NCBI RefSeq assembly: GCF_006539165.1
Contig: NZ_BJMM01000036.1
Coordinates: 1 to 64,000, forward strand
Length of the DNA stretch: 64,000 nt
From: Streptomyces cacaoi
GTDB lineage: Bacteria > Actinomycetota > Actinomycetes > Streptomycetales > Streptomycetaceae
Direction: 5' to 3'
Made by a program: the position numbers and the translations under genes. The notes beneath the pieces were generated by a model, which worked only from the letters and a program-made list of their open reading frames with translations, searched no databases and was not told the DNA's origin. Positions 6,994-14,953 of this stretch are shown here, in pieces. The number at the start of each line of letters is the position of its first letter. Within the stretch, counting starts at the first letter, position 1.

Positions 6994-8406
6994 TCATCCG
7001 GCGACGGGACCGGCCGGCTGCCGATCACGTCCCCAGTAGGCGCCGAAGAGAGCGGCCTCGTCGGGCACCCGGGCCGGAACGGGCCGGGAGATGGTGGTGT
7101 GATTGAGGAAATGGCGCCAGGTCACATTTCCGGAGACGCTGGAGCCGCCCCAACTGCCCGCAGCCAGCGTGGTGGTGAACGGCACCCCGCTCTCCAGGCT
7201 GCCGGTGTTGGTCATCGTCGACTGGTTCACCACCACACGGCAGGTGCTGATCCGCTCCGCGAGCCGCAGGACACGTTCGGCGCTCGTGGTGTGCACGGCG
7301 CAGCTGTGGCCCCGGCCGCAGCGGTCGGACAGCAGCTCGACGAGGTCGACGGCCTCCTCGAAGTCGTCGTACACCGCCACGGTCAGCAGCGGCGAGAGCT
7401 TCTCGCGCAGCACCACGTCGTCCCGCCGGGGGTCGGCGCAGCGCACGACGAGCACGGAGACCTTGCCCGGCTCCGCCGTCCCGATCCCCGCCGCCTCGGC
7501 GATCTCCGCGGCCGAGCGGCCGATCAGGGAGCGGTTCAGGGTCCCGCCGTCCGGCCACAGCAGCGCCGTGAGCCGCCGGGCCTCGTCCTCGTCGCACAGG
7601 TGCGCGCCCGCGCGGGCCAGGCCCGCCTCGAACGCGGCGGCGACCGAACGGTGCACCAGGACGTTGCTCTCCGAGGAGCACGAGGTGCCGTTGTTGAAGC
7701 CGGCGCCGGCGTGGATCCTGCCGACGGCGTCCGCGAGGTCGGCGGTCTCGTCCACGACGACGGTCGGATTGCCGACTCCCGCCCCCACGGCGGGGGTTCC
7801 GCTGCGGTAGGCCCTGCGGACCGTTCCCGCGCCGCCGATGGCGACCACGAAGTCCGCGCCCGCCATGAGCTGTTCGCCCTCGGCGCGGCCGGCCACCGGC
7901 AGGCACTGCACCAGGTCCGGCGGGGCGCCCGCCTCGGCCAGTCCGGTGCGCAGCACCTCGACGGTCGCCAGGGCGCTGGCGTGTGCGCGGGGATTGGGGC
8001 TGAACACGGCCGCGTTGCGGGTCTTGAGCATCGGCAGCGCGTTGCAGATGATGCCGGGCGCCGGCGCCGTCGCGGGACTGGCGACGGCGATCACGCCGAG
8101 CGGTTTGGCGATCCTCACCAGGCCCCGCTCCGGCTGTTCGTCGACGACACCGACCGTCCGGGCGCCGTGCAGATCGTGCAGGATGCCCAGGGTGCGGCGG
8201 CGCTGGAGGGCGAACAGGTCCTCGATGTCGCCGAGTCCGGTCTCCTCGAAGCTGAGCTGCGCCAGCCGCCGGGCGGCCTCCTCGCGGTAACAGTGCCATC
8301 CGGCGGCCCGTACCGCCTCGTCCGCCTGGTCCTGGGTCCAGGCCGCCACCTCCGCCTGCGCCTTCCGCGCACGGCGCAGGGCCTCGTCCACGGCTTCGCT
8401 GCTCAC
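6994..8406 (-). CDS. CoA-acylating aldehyde dehydrogenase (EutE/SauS/AdhE N-domain type)
   Basis: The protein has 470 residues and starts with GTG behind GGGGAG. The cofactor region (PLGVIAVASPATAPAP, then GGAGTVRRAYRSGTPAVGAGVGN) and the catalytic stretch GFNNGTSCSSESNVLV match the acylating branch of the aldehyde dehydrogenase superfamily. In that branch the cysteine lies in an (S/G)-x-C-(S/A)-S-E-(S/Q) context. These enzymes interconvert an aldehyde plus CoA and NAD(P)+ with an acyl-CoA. The C-terminal TTTLAAGSWGGSSVSGNVTWRHFLN resembles sulfoacetaldehyde dehydrogenases (SauS), but the substrate cannot be read from sequence. It is a single gene with its own upstream gap; any link with the NRPS locus is conjecture. 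Confidence 0.8.
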   Translation of the reverse strand: MSSEAVDEALRRARKAQAEVAAWTQDQADEAVRAAGWHCYREEAARRLAQLSFEETGLGDIEDLFALQRRRTLGILHDLHGARTVGVVDEQPERGLVRIAKPLGVIAVASPATAPAPGIICNALPMLKTRNAAVFSPNPRAHASALATVEVLRTGLAEAGAPPDLVQCLPVAGRAEGEQLMAGADFVVAIGGAGTVRRAYRSGTPAVGAGVGNPTVVVDETADLADAVGRIHAGAGFNNGTSCSSESNVLVHRSVAAAFEAGLARAGAHLCDEDEARRLTALLWPDGGTLNRSLIGRSAAEIAEAAGIGTAEPGKVSVLVVRCADPRRDDVVLREKLSPLLTVAVYDDFEEAVDLVELLSDRCGRGHSCAVHTTSAERVLRLAERISTCRVVVNQSTMTNTGSLESGVPFTTTLAAGSWGGSSVSGNVTWRHFLNHTTISRPVPARVPDEAALFGAYWGRDRQPAGPVAG

Positions 8407-8727
8407 GTAGTCTCCCCTGCCGCTCTCACCGAGGCGCGGGCCCGCGTCCGTGCGGGCTCACACGCGCCTGTGTCCGGGCCGACCATCGGGCAGCGCCCGG
8501 CTGGCGCGGGGCACTCCGGTTCCCGTCACGGCTGGCAAACGTAGCCAGGCACGTTCTGCCCGGGCCACCGTTTCTGCTGTCCGTAAAAGCCCGGCCCCGG
8601 ACGAGGCGGGCGGGAACAGCCGCCGAGCAGCGGCATTCGGATCACGCCAAAACCACTGGCCGGTTTCCGGGCGGGCGATGTGCGGCCGGGCCTCCCGGCA
8701 GAGGCCGTCTTGGGCATGCTCCCGTCA
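8407..8727. other. Intergenic region before the cobalamin riboswitch
   Basis: These roughly 320 bp lie between the divergent aldehyde dehydrogenase gene and the riboswitch. They should contain both promoters. I find no gene or clear repeat. Confidence 0.4.
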
Positions 8728-8862
8728 GGCGGTACGGTGCGGTGCGTTGGCGACGACGGCACGGCGGAAGCCGGTGGGAATCCGGCACGGTCGCGCCACT
8801 GTGAACGCCGCGCGCCCCGAGGGTGTGCCGCGTGAGTCAGACCCGCGGCCGTCGTCCTGTGC
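8728..8862 (+). promoter_or_regulatory. Cobalamin (adenosylcobalamin) riboswitch
   Basis: The core elements are present in order: GCCGGTGGGAATCCGGCACG, then GGTCGCGCCACTGTGA (the B12-box-like conserved core), and GTGAGTCAGACC close to the 3' end. Together they match the Rfam cobalamin class. The element ends about 40 bp before the cbtB start. In bacteria it lowers expression of downstream transport genes when cobalamin is abundant. Its boundaries are approximate. Confidence 0.92.
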
Positions 8863-8904
8863 ACCACCGAGACCGGGACGCGCCATCCCGAGGAAGGGCC
8901 TGCC

Positions 8905-9126
8905 GTGACGCAGCACGTCGCTCAGCCGACCGCCACCACCCCCGTCGTTCCCACCAGGCTTCCGGTGCGGGCCATCGCCCCCTGGGCGGCCTTCGCCGGT
9001 GTCCTGATGCTGATCCTGCTGTACTTCGTGGGCGCCGAGCAGGGCGCCACCTCCGTCTTCAGCGGTACCGGCGTCCATGAATGGGTGCACGACGCCCGTC
9101 ATCTGCTCGGCTTCCCCTGCCACTGA
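8905..9126 (+). CDS. cbtB: Cobalt transporter subunit CbtB
   Basis: The protein has 73 residues, with a GTG start behind GAGGAAGGG. It has one membrane helix (PWAAFAGVLMLILLYFVGA, about residues 24-44). A short C-terminal segment is rich in histidine (HEWVHDARHLLGFPCH), which is the proposed metal-binding tail of CbtB. It lies directly after a cobalamin riboswitch and 14 bp before cbtA, the usual arrangement of this predicted cobalt uptake system. Confidence 0.93.
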   Translation: MTQHVAQPTATTPVVPTRLPVRAIAPWAAFAGVLMLILLYFVGAEQGATSVFSGTGVHEWVHDARHLLGFPCH

Positions 9127-9140
9127 ACGGGGGCCTGGCC

Positions 9141-9983
9141 ATGAGTTCGACGCACCGGACCCCGACACCTTCCACACCCGCCCCGTCCACCCCGTCTTCT
9201 CCGTCCTCCCCGTCCTCCCCGTCCCACCCGCCCGCGGACGGGACAGCCGTACGCCGTCTCCTCGTCCGGGGCATGCTCGCCGGGCTCGGCGCCGGTGTGT
9301 TCGCCCTGCTCGTCGCCTTCTTCCTGGGCGAGCCCGGGGTCGAGGACGCCATCGCCTTCGAGGAGGCGGGCGCGCACGAGCACGGGGCCGAACTGGTCTC
9401 CCGTACCGCGCAGTCCACCGGCGGCCTCGCCACCGGTGTCCTCGCGTTCGGGGTGGCCTTCGGCGGTATCGCCGCGCTCGTCTGCTGCTTCGCGCTCGGC
9501 CGCGCCGGGCGCTTCGCACCCCGTACGACGGCGCTGCTGGTCTCCGGAGCGGCGCTGCTGTGCGTGTACCTCGTCCCGTTCCTGAAGTATCCGGCCAACC
9601 CGCCCGCGGTCGGCGACCCGGGCACCATCGGGAAGCGCACGGCGCTGTACTTCCTGATGATGCTGCTCGGCGTCGTCCTCGCCGTGGCCGCCGTCCTGTG
9701 CGGCAGGCGGCTGGTGCCCCGGCTGGGCACCTGGTACGCGACCGTCGCCGCCGGCGCGTTCTTCGTCCTCGCCGTCGGGCTCGCCTGTGCGTTCCTGCCG
9801 GCCGTCGACGAGGTGCCCGAGGGCTTCCCGGCGGATCTGCTGTGGCGGTTCCGGGTGGCGGCGCTGGCCATCCAGTTGACGTTCTGGACCGCTTTCGGGC
9901 TGCTCTTCGGAGAGGCGGCCCAGCGCCTGCTCTCCCCCGGCGCCCGCGGGGCTCCGGGTGATCCCTCGCCTGCGGTGCGGTAG
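9141..9983 (+). CDS. cbtA: Cobalt transporter subunit CbtA
   Basis: The protein has 280 residues and five to six membrane helices. Its first ~35 residues are an unusual Pro/Ser/Thr-rich leader (tandem PSS units); the CbtA fold begins near VRRLLVRGMLAGLGAGVFALLVA. A conserved acidic/histidine loop (EDAIAFEEAGAHEHG) follows the first helix, and (V)PFLKYPANPPAVGDP is a typical CbtA motif. Together with CbtB it forms a predicted cobalt permease feeding cobalamin synthesis, switched off by the riboswitch upstream. It ends 10 bp before a strong terminator. Confidence 0.93.
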   Translation: MSSTHRTPTPSTPAPSTPSSPSSPSSPSHPPADGTAVRRLLVRGMLAGLGAGVFALLVAFFLGEPGVEDAIAFEEAGAHEHGAELVSRTAQSTGGLATGVLAFGVAFGGIAALVCCFALGRAGRFAPRTTALLVSGAALLCVYLVPFLKYPANPPAVGDPGTIGKRTALYFLMMLLGVVLAVAAVLCGRRLVPRLGTWYATVAAGAFFVLAVGLACAFLPAVDEVPEGFPADLLWRFRVAALAIQLTFWTAFGLLFGEAAQRLLSPGARGAPGDPSPAVR

Positions 9984-9993
9984 GAGCCGCCGG

Positions 9994-10028
9994 AAGGGCC
10001 ATCGGACGGCCGCCGTCCGGTGGCCCTT
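9994..10028 (+). terminator. Hairpin terminator after cbtA
   Basis: AAGGGCCATCGGACGGC pairs with GCCGTCCGGTGGCCCTT, a 17-bp stem with one wobble and almost no loop, just after the cbtA stop. Confidence 0.85.
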
Positions 10029-10259
10029 CTCGCGTGCGGATCGCACGCTCCCCGGATCCTCGACCCGGCGCGGCCTCCCCGTGGCCGGGGCCTCTCCTCA
10101 CCGCGGTCGCGGCGGCCGGCGCCACCGCTCACCGCGCGCCCTGGGGGCCGCGGGGAGCACCGGGAGGGGCGGGAGGCGCACACTCTGAACAGGCCGGACG
10201 CACCGGGCGGTCCGGGAATCCGGGAGCCTCCGCGGGCTCCCGCCGAGAGGAGGTGGGTT
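10029..10259. other. Intergenic region before 2-hydroxyacid dehydrogenase
   Basis: About 230 bp with no gene recognised; GAGAGGAGG at the right end is the ribosome site of the next gene. Confidence 0.4.
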
Positions 10260-11225
10260 GTGCCCGAGATCCGTCACGTCGCGATCCTCGACGACTACCA
10301 GGAGGTCGCACACCGATACGCCGACTGGAGCGCCCTGCCCGACGGCGCGCGCACCACGGTGTTCACCGAGCCGTTCGGCGGCGCCGACGACGTCGTGGCC
10401 GCGCTGGAGCCGTTCGACGTCGTCGTCGCCATGCGCGAACGCACCGCTTTTCCCGCCGAGGTCCTCGGCCGGCTGCCCCGGCTGCGCCTGCTGGTGACCA
10501 CGGGACCGGCCAACGCGGCCATCGACGTGGCCGCGGCCCAGGAGCGCGGCATCGTGGTGTCCGGCACCCGCGGGGCGGGCCTGGCGTCGACGGCCGAGCT
10601 GACCTGGGGGCTCATCCACGCCCTGGCCCGCTCCGTCCCCGCCGAGGACAGCGGTGTGCGCGCCGGCGGCTGGCAGCACACCGTCGGCCGCGAGCTGGAA
10701 GGAGCGCGCCTCGGTGTCATCGGGCTCGGCAACGTCGGCGCCCGGGTGGCCCGGGTGGGCCTCGCCTTCGGCATGGACGTCGTCGCCTGGAGCGCCCGTC
10801 TGGACCCCGGGCACGCCCGCGACCTCGGTGTCACCCCGGTCGGCAGACGCGAACTGCTCACCACCTCCGATGTGGTGACGGTCCACCTCAAGCTCTCCGA
10901 GCGCACCACCGGGCTGCTGGGCCGCGCCGAGCTGGGCCTGATGCGGCCGGACGCGCTGCTGGTCAACACCTCGCGCGGCCCCGTCGTCGACGAAGAGGCC
11001 CTCCTCGACGCGCTGCACGCCGGGACGATCGGCGGGGCCGGGCTGGATGTGTACTCCACCGAGCCCCTCCCGGCCGATTCACCGTGGCGGAACGCGCCGC
11101 GCACGGTGCTCACCCCGCACCTGGGGTATGTCACCGCGGGGGCGTACGGCGTCTTCTACTCCGACGCGCTGGAGGACATCCGCGCGTACGCCGCCGGGGC
11201 ACCGGTCCGGGTGATCACCCCGTGA
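10260..11225 (+). CDS. NAD-dependent D-2-hydroxyacid dehydrogenase family protein
   Basis: The protein has 321 residues. The GTG start at 10260 is fixed by GAGAGGAGGTGGG upstream. The dinucleotide site is GVIGLGNVGARVARVGLAFGMDVVAWS. The catalytic Arg (VNTSRGPVVDE), Glu (DVYSTEPLP) and His (LTPHLGY) of the family are all present. The closest well-known relatives are phosphoglycerate dehydrogenase-like and glyoxylate reductase-like enzymes; the substrate is not predictable. It may be co-transcribed with the hydrolase gene 73 bp downstream. Confidence 0.85.
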   Translation: MPEIRHVAILDDYQEVAHRYADWSALPDGARTTVFTEPFGGADDVVAALEPFDVVVAMRERTAFPAEVLGRLPRLRLLVTTGPANAAIDVAAAQERGIVVSGTRGAGLASTAELTWGLIHALARSVPAEDSGVRAGGWQHTVGRELEGARLGVIGLGNVGARVARVGLAFGMDVVAWSARLDPGHARDLGVTPVGRRELLTTSDVVTVHLKLSERTTGLLGRAELGLMRPDALLVNTSRGPVVDEEALLDALHAGTIGGAGLDVYSTEPLPADSPWRNAPRTVLTPHLGYVTAGAYGVFYSDALEDIRAYAAGAPVRVITP

Positions 11226-11298
11226 GCCCGGCCGCCGTGCCCTCCCGCGCCTCCGCGGCAACCGCCCCCGTCACCGGCCGAGTTGGAAGGAACCACCC

Positions 11299-12246
11299 GT
11301 GACCGCACAGGCACACCACTCCCCGACGGAGCCCGACGGCAACAGCGCGAACAGCGCGAACAGCGGGAGCCGCGCGGGCCGCGCGGACGGCTCCGGCTTC
11401 CGGCTGCCCGGGCTGTGGACCCGCACCCTGGGCGAACTGACCCTGAGCTACGTCCCCGACGCGGGCGTCTCCATGATCCCGAGCCGGGTCTACCCGTCCT
11501 CCGCGCAGGAGGAATGGGACGCGTACCGCGCACATCTGACGCACGAGGGCCATCTGGCCATGGGCTGCGGCGCGTTGCTCGTGGAGCGGGCCGGCACCCG
11601 GCTGCTCATCGACGCCGGGCACGGCCGGATCTCCGGCGAGGAGGTGGCACACTTCCAGCACTCCTTCGGCCATGTGCGGGATCTCCCCCACTCGTTGACG
11701 GCCCTCGGCGTGGACCCGGCCGCTCTGGAGACGGTCGCCTTCACCCACTTCCACGCCGACCACACCGGATGGGCCAGGCCGGACGCGGTCGAGGACCCGC
11801 GCAGCCTGTTCCCGAAGGCACGCTGGATCGTCGGGGAGGGCGAGCTGGACGCCGTGCCGGACGGGGCCGGGCCCGTACTGGCCGGCCAGGACGAGCGGAC
11901 GGTCGTCGTGGCCGACGGTACGCGGATCGCCGACGGGGTCCACGCCTGGTCGCTGCCCGGACACACCCCCGGGCACACGGCCTGGGTCCTCGACACCGGC
12001 GACGGCCGGCAGGTCGTGGCCTTCGGGGATGCCCTGCACTCGCCGGTGCAGATCGAGCACCCGGACTGGGAGGTGGTCCTCGACGCGGACCGCGAGGAGG
12101 CCGAACGCTCCCGGCGCCGGCTGGTCGAACACCTCGCCCGCGACGGGGTGTTCGGCTTCGGGGTGCACTTCGCCGACCAGCAGCTCGGCACCGTCGACGG
12201 GACCGGCCGCTGGCTGCCCTGGACCGACGAACCCACCCGGCGCTGA
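11299..12246 (+). CDS. MBL-fold metallohydrolase
   Basis: The protein has 315 residues and a GTG start. The metal motif THFHADHTGW (H-x-H-x-D-H) is near residues 152-161. Further ligands are likely in SLPGHTPGHTAW and FGDALHSP. The first ~40 residues are an Asn/Ser/Gly-rich disordered leader containing tandem NSAN units. The fold resembles quorum-lactonase/AttM-like and other small-molecule hydrolases, so a lactonase or esterase role is possible but unproven. It is placed after the hydroxyacid dehydrogenase, probably in one transcript. Confidence 0.85.
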   Translation: MTAQAHHSPTEPDGNSANSANSGSRAGRADGSGFRLPGLWTRTLGELTLSYVPDAGVSMIPSRVYPSSAQEEWDAYRAHLTHEGHLAMGCGALLVERAGTRLLIDAGHGRISGEEVAHFQHSFGHVRDLPHSLTALGVDPAALETVAFTHFHADHTGWARPDAVEDPRSLFPKARWIVGEGELDAVPDGAGPVLAGQDERTVVVADGTRIADGVHAWSLPGHTPGHTAWVLDTGDGRQVVAFGDALHSPVQIEHPDWEVVLDADREEAERSRRRLVEHLARDGVFGFGVHFADQQLGTVDGTGRWLPWTDEPTRR

Positions 12247-12263
12247 CCCCGCACAGCGGCCAT

Positions 12264-12313
12264 CGCGCACCGCACACCGCGCACCGCGCACCGCGCACCG
12301 CGCACCGCGCACC
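12264..12313. repeat. 7-bp tandem repeat (ACCGCGC units)
   Basis: About six near-perfect copies of CACCGCG lie directly after the metallohydrolase stop. They are flanked on both sides by a GGCCATCGC direct repeat. The array replaces the region where the N-terminus of the broken TetR gene would be expected. Confidence 0.65.
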
Positions 12314-12477
12314 GGCCATCGCACCCGGGATGTCGCCGGAGGACCACACCGCCCGCACAGGCAGATCGCTGGTGCACCGGGAGCGCGCGCCCGCCTCGGC
12401 GTCGACCTCAACGACACGGCCGGCTCCTGGGACGCCGATGCCGAGGCGCCCTCCGGACCGCGTCACGAGCGTCATCG

Positions 12478-12900
12478 GTGACGGAGCCTGAGCCCGCGCG
12501 AGGCGGTCTCCCGGCTGCTGCACGGCTCCATCGCGACACGCAGCCCGACGCCTCCCGTCCGCGCGGCTGCCTGGTGGCCCTGACGGGAACCGTCCGGGCG
12601 CCCGGGGAGGACGACGCCGCGGTGCGCCGGACGGTGGCGGCGCACCGCGCGACGGACCGGAGGCGGACCAGGGAACGCGTGGTGCGCGGCGCGTGGCGCG
12701 TGGCGCGTGGCGTCGCCGCGGGCGAACTCCCCGAGGAGACCGACGTGGACGGCCGCACCCTCCTGGTCCGCGGCTTTCTGCTCGGCGTCTCCACGCAGGT
12801 GTCCGACGGCACGTCCGCGCGGGATCCGCACGCGGCGGCCGACTCCCTCCTGGCCGCCTGGGGCACGCCCGCACACAGCGACCGACCGGCAGCCGACCTC
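12478..12900 (+). pseudogene. Remnant of a TetR-family regulator gene
   Basis: Translation gives RGCLVALTGTVRAPGEDDAAV, then GELPEETDVDGRTLLVRGFLLGVSTQVSDG and PHAAADSLLAAWG. This is the C-terminal ligand domain typical of YxaF/LmrA-like TetR regulators. The preceding helix (PREAVSRLLHGSIAT) is in a different frame, so a frameshift lies near 12530-12540. No helix-turn-helix N-terminus can be found upstream. A 21-bp in-frame insertion of three GCGTGGC copies (about 12690-12712) interrupts the domain. I read it as a decayed gene. The open frame continues past 12900 only in antisense to the next gene. Confidence 0.5.
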
Positions 12901-12936
12901 CGCCGACCGCCGCCGACCCGTGCCCGACCGCGTGGC

Positions 12937-13506
12937 CTACCGGGCCGGTTCCCCGCCGAGCCGCAATCGCCAGCGGCCCGGCCCGCCGACGACCTCGACG
13001 AGCGTCAGGGGCGGTACGTCCAGCCGCCAGAACGGGTCGGGACCGGTGCCGAGAACGGCGACCGCCACCGCCCGGACGATCTCCGGCTCGACGACGGCGA
13101 GCGTCCGGCCGCCCTCCGTGCCCCAGCCGTCCAGCCGCGCGGCGACGCGGGCGCACAGCGCGGAGACCGGCTCCCCGCCGTGCGGTGCCGCCCGCGGATC
13201 GGACAGCCACCGGGCGAGCGCCTCCGGTTCCGCCGCCGCCACCTCCTCCAGCGTCCGGCCGCGCCAGCGCCCCACGTCCAGCCGGGCCAACTCCCCTTCT
13301 GCCACGGCTTCCAGGCCCAGTGCGCGCGCCGTCTCCCGGCAGCGCACCGTGGGCGAGACGCACATCCGCGCGGCGACGGGCAGCGCGCCGGCCATCGCCC
13401 GCGCCCGCGCCGCGCCGCCCGGCTCCAGCGGGCCGTCGTCGTCGAACCGTGCCGCACGCAGGGACGCACTCATCGCCGGAGCCACCAAGCTGACACGGCT
13501 CGTCAT
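12937..13506 (-). CDS. Histidine-phosphatase-fold protein lacking the catalytic histidines
   Basis: The protein has 189 residues, with ATG behind GGGAG. Much of the phosphoglycerate mutase-like fold is recognisable: VSPTVRCRETARALGLE (the conserved Arg-Glu-T-A), LDVGRWRGRTLEEVAAAEPEALARWLSDPRAAPHGGEPV, and a last strand before VRAVAVAVLG. However, the N-terminal R-H-G is replaced by APAMSA, and the second catalytic His region (usually T-H-G-G-x-x-R) reads VEPEIVRA. It is therefore probably not a normal phosphatase. From memory, similar proteins occur near cobalt transport genes in streptomycetes, which matches cbtAB 3 kb away. A cobalamin-related role (CobC-like fold) is a guess. Confidence 0.65.
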   Translation of the reverse strand: MTSRVSLVAPAMSASLRAARFDDDGPLEPGGAARARAMAGALPVAARMCVSPTVRCRETARALGLEAVAEGELARLDVGRWRGRTLEEVAAAEPEALARWLSDPRAAPHGGEPVSALCARVAARLDGWGTEGGRTLAVVEPEIVRAVAVAVLGTGPDPFWRLDVPPLTLVEVVGGPGRWRLRLGGEPAR

Positions 13507-13639
13507 ACGGCTGACTCCCGCCCCTCTCCCCGAACTTCACCGAGGCCGCCACTCCCCCGACGCCGTGCTCCACCCTGACAGGTGAGGAGACGGGGGACCC
13601 GGGCGGGGCCGCGGCGGTACGGGGGCCACCCCGCCCGGC

Positions 13640-14030
13640 GCCCCGGCATCCCTGGCCCGGCGGCCCGACGGCCCGACAGCCAGCACGCCCGGCGGCCCGG
13701 CAGCCCAGCGCCCCGCCCACCCGGCACCCCGGAGACCCGACACCCCGTCGACGCGGTGGCCCGGCGGCCCCACGGCCCCGGCACCCGGTGGCCCAGCAGC
13801 CCGACGGCCCGGCACCCCGGAGACCCGACACCCCGTCGGCGCGGTGGCCCGGCAGCCCCACGGCCCCGGCATCCGGTGGCCCAGCAGCCCGACGGCCCGA
13901 CATCCCGGAGACCCGGCGGCGCGGCGGCGCGGCACTCCGGCGGCCCGGCGGCGCGGCACCCCGGCGGCCCGGTGGCCCGACGGCCCGGCACCCCGGAGAC
14001 CCGGCAGCCCCACGGCCCGAAAGGCACAGC
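13640..14030. repeat. 88-bp minisatellite with about four imperfect copies
   Basis: The marker GGAGACCCG recurs at 13731, 13819, 13907 and 13995, exactly 88 bp apart, within a C-rich array made of shorter CCCGGCGGCCC-like units. The middle two units are nearly identical; the outer ones have diverged. Open frames cross it in several frames (Pro/Arg-rich or Gly/Arg-rich), but none has gene-like sequence. It fills the gap between the phosphatase-fold gene and the SDR operon. Confidence 0.8.
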
Positions 14031-14041
14031 GCCCCAGCGAC

Positions 14042-14953
14042 TCAGCGTGCCCCGTACACCGGCTGCGGTGTCCCCGCCTCGGCGAGCAGGCCGAGCGCGG
14101 CCTCGCCCGCCTCGGTCGGGGTCCAGCGGGCCTCCTTGCGGGCCGTGGGGCCGGGGCGCCAGCCTTCCATCACGGTGATGCGTCCGGCCTCGGCCTCGAA
14201 GACGCGGCCCGTCACCCCGGCGCAGGAGGCGGAGGAGAGCCAGACGACGAGCGGGGAGACGTTCTCCGGCGCCATCGCGTCGAAGCCGCCGTCCTCGGGG
14301 GCGGCCATCGTCTCGGCGAAGGTCTCTTCCGTCATCCGGGTGCGGGCGGCGGGGGCGATGGCGTTGATCTGGACGCCGTAGCGGCCGAGTTCGGCCGCAG
14401 CGACCAGGGTCAGGCCCAGGATCCCGGCCTTGGCGGCCGAGTAGCCGGCCTGCCCGACGCTGCCCGACAGCCCCGCGCCGGAGCTGGTGTTGACCACCCG
14501 CGCCACGGGCTCGCGGCCGGCCTTGGCCTCGGCACGCCAGTGCGCGGCGGCGTGCCGCAGCGGCAGGAAGTGGCCGCGGAGGTGGACGCGGACGACGGCG
14601 TCCCAGTCGTCCTCGGTGAGGTTGACGAGCATGCGGTCGCGCAGGAATCCGGCGTTGTTGACGAGCGTGTCCAGCCGTCCGAAGGTGTCCAGCGCCGTGG
14701 CGACCAGGGAGGCCGCGCCCTCGGCCGAGGCGATGTCGCCGCCGTGTGCGACGGCTTCGCCGCCGCGTGCGCGGATCTCCTCGACGACCTGCTGGGCGGG
14801 GCCCGTCGAGCCGCCGTCGCCGTCCGGTCCGACGCCGAGGTCGTTGACGACGACCCGGGCGCCCTCGGCGGCGAGGGCGAGCGCGTGCGCCCGGCCGAGT
14901 CCGCGGCCCGCTCCGGTGACGACGGCGACGCGTCCGGTGCACAGTCCGGTCAT
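14042..14953 (-). CDS. Short-chain dehydrogenase, Rv3548c-like, KstR2 regulon
   Basis: The protein has 303 residues. It has the SDR cofactor motif TGAGRGLGRAHALALAAEGARVVVND, NNAG, and the active site S...YSAAK (SSGAGLSGSVGQAGYSAAKAG). The long form, with a C-terminal segment (EAGRITVMEGWRPGPTARKEARWTPTEAGEAA), matches the bacterial relatives of peroxisomal multifunctional enzyme type 2. These include the mycobacterial Rv3548c protein, which has nearly the same length. The gene overlaps the upstream SDR by ATGA. The order SDR-SDR-divergent promoter-echA20 is the same as in the mycobacterial steroid C/D-ring cluster. Likely role: a hydroxyacyl-CoA oxidation in HIP breakdown; exact substrate unproven. 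Confidence 0.82.
   Translation of the reverse strand: MTGLCTGRVAVVTGAGRGLGRAHALALAAEGARVVVNDLGVGPDGDGGSTGPAQQVVEEIRARGGEAVAHGGDIASAEGAASLVATALDTFGRLDTLVNNAGFLRDRMLVNLTEDDWDAVVRVHLRGHFLPLRHAAAHWRAEAKAGREPVARVVNTSSGAGLSGSVGQAGYSAAKAGILGLTLVAAAELGRYGVQINAIAPAARTRMTEETFAETMAAPEDGGFDAMAPENVSPLVVWLSSASCAGVTGRVFEAEAGRITVMEGWRPGPTARKEARWTPTEAGEAALGLLAEAGTPQPVYGAR

Noticed and set aside
8526..8867. Minus-strand frame over the riboswitch
   Set aside because: It lies antisense to conserved cobalamin riboswitch elements and has no recognisable protein features.
13600..14040. Repeat array at 13.6-14.0 kb as a CRISPR
   Set aside because: Period is 88 bp without unique spacers, units are imperfect and internally repetitive, and there are no cas genes.
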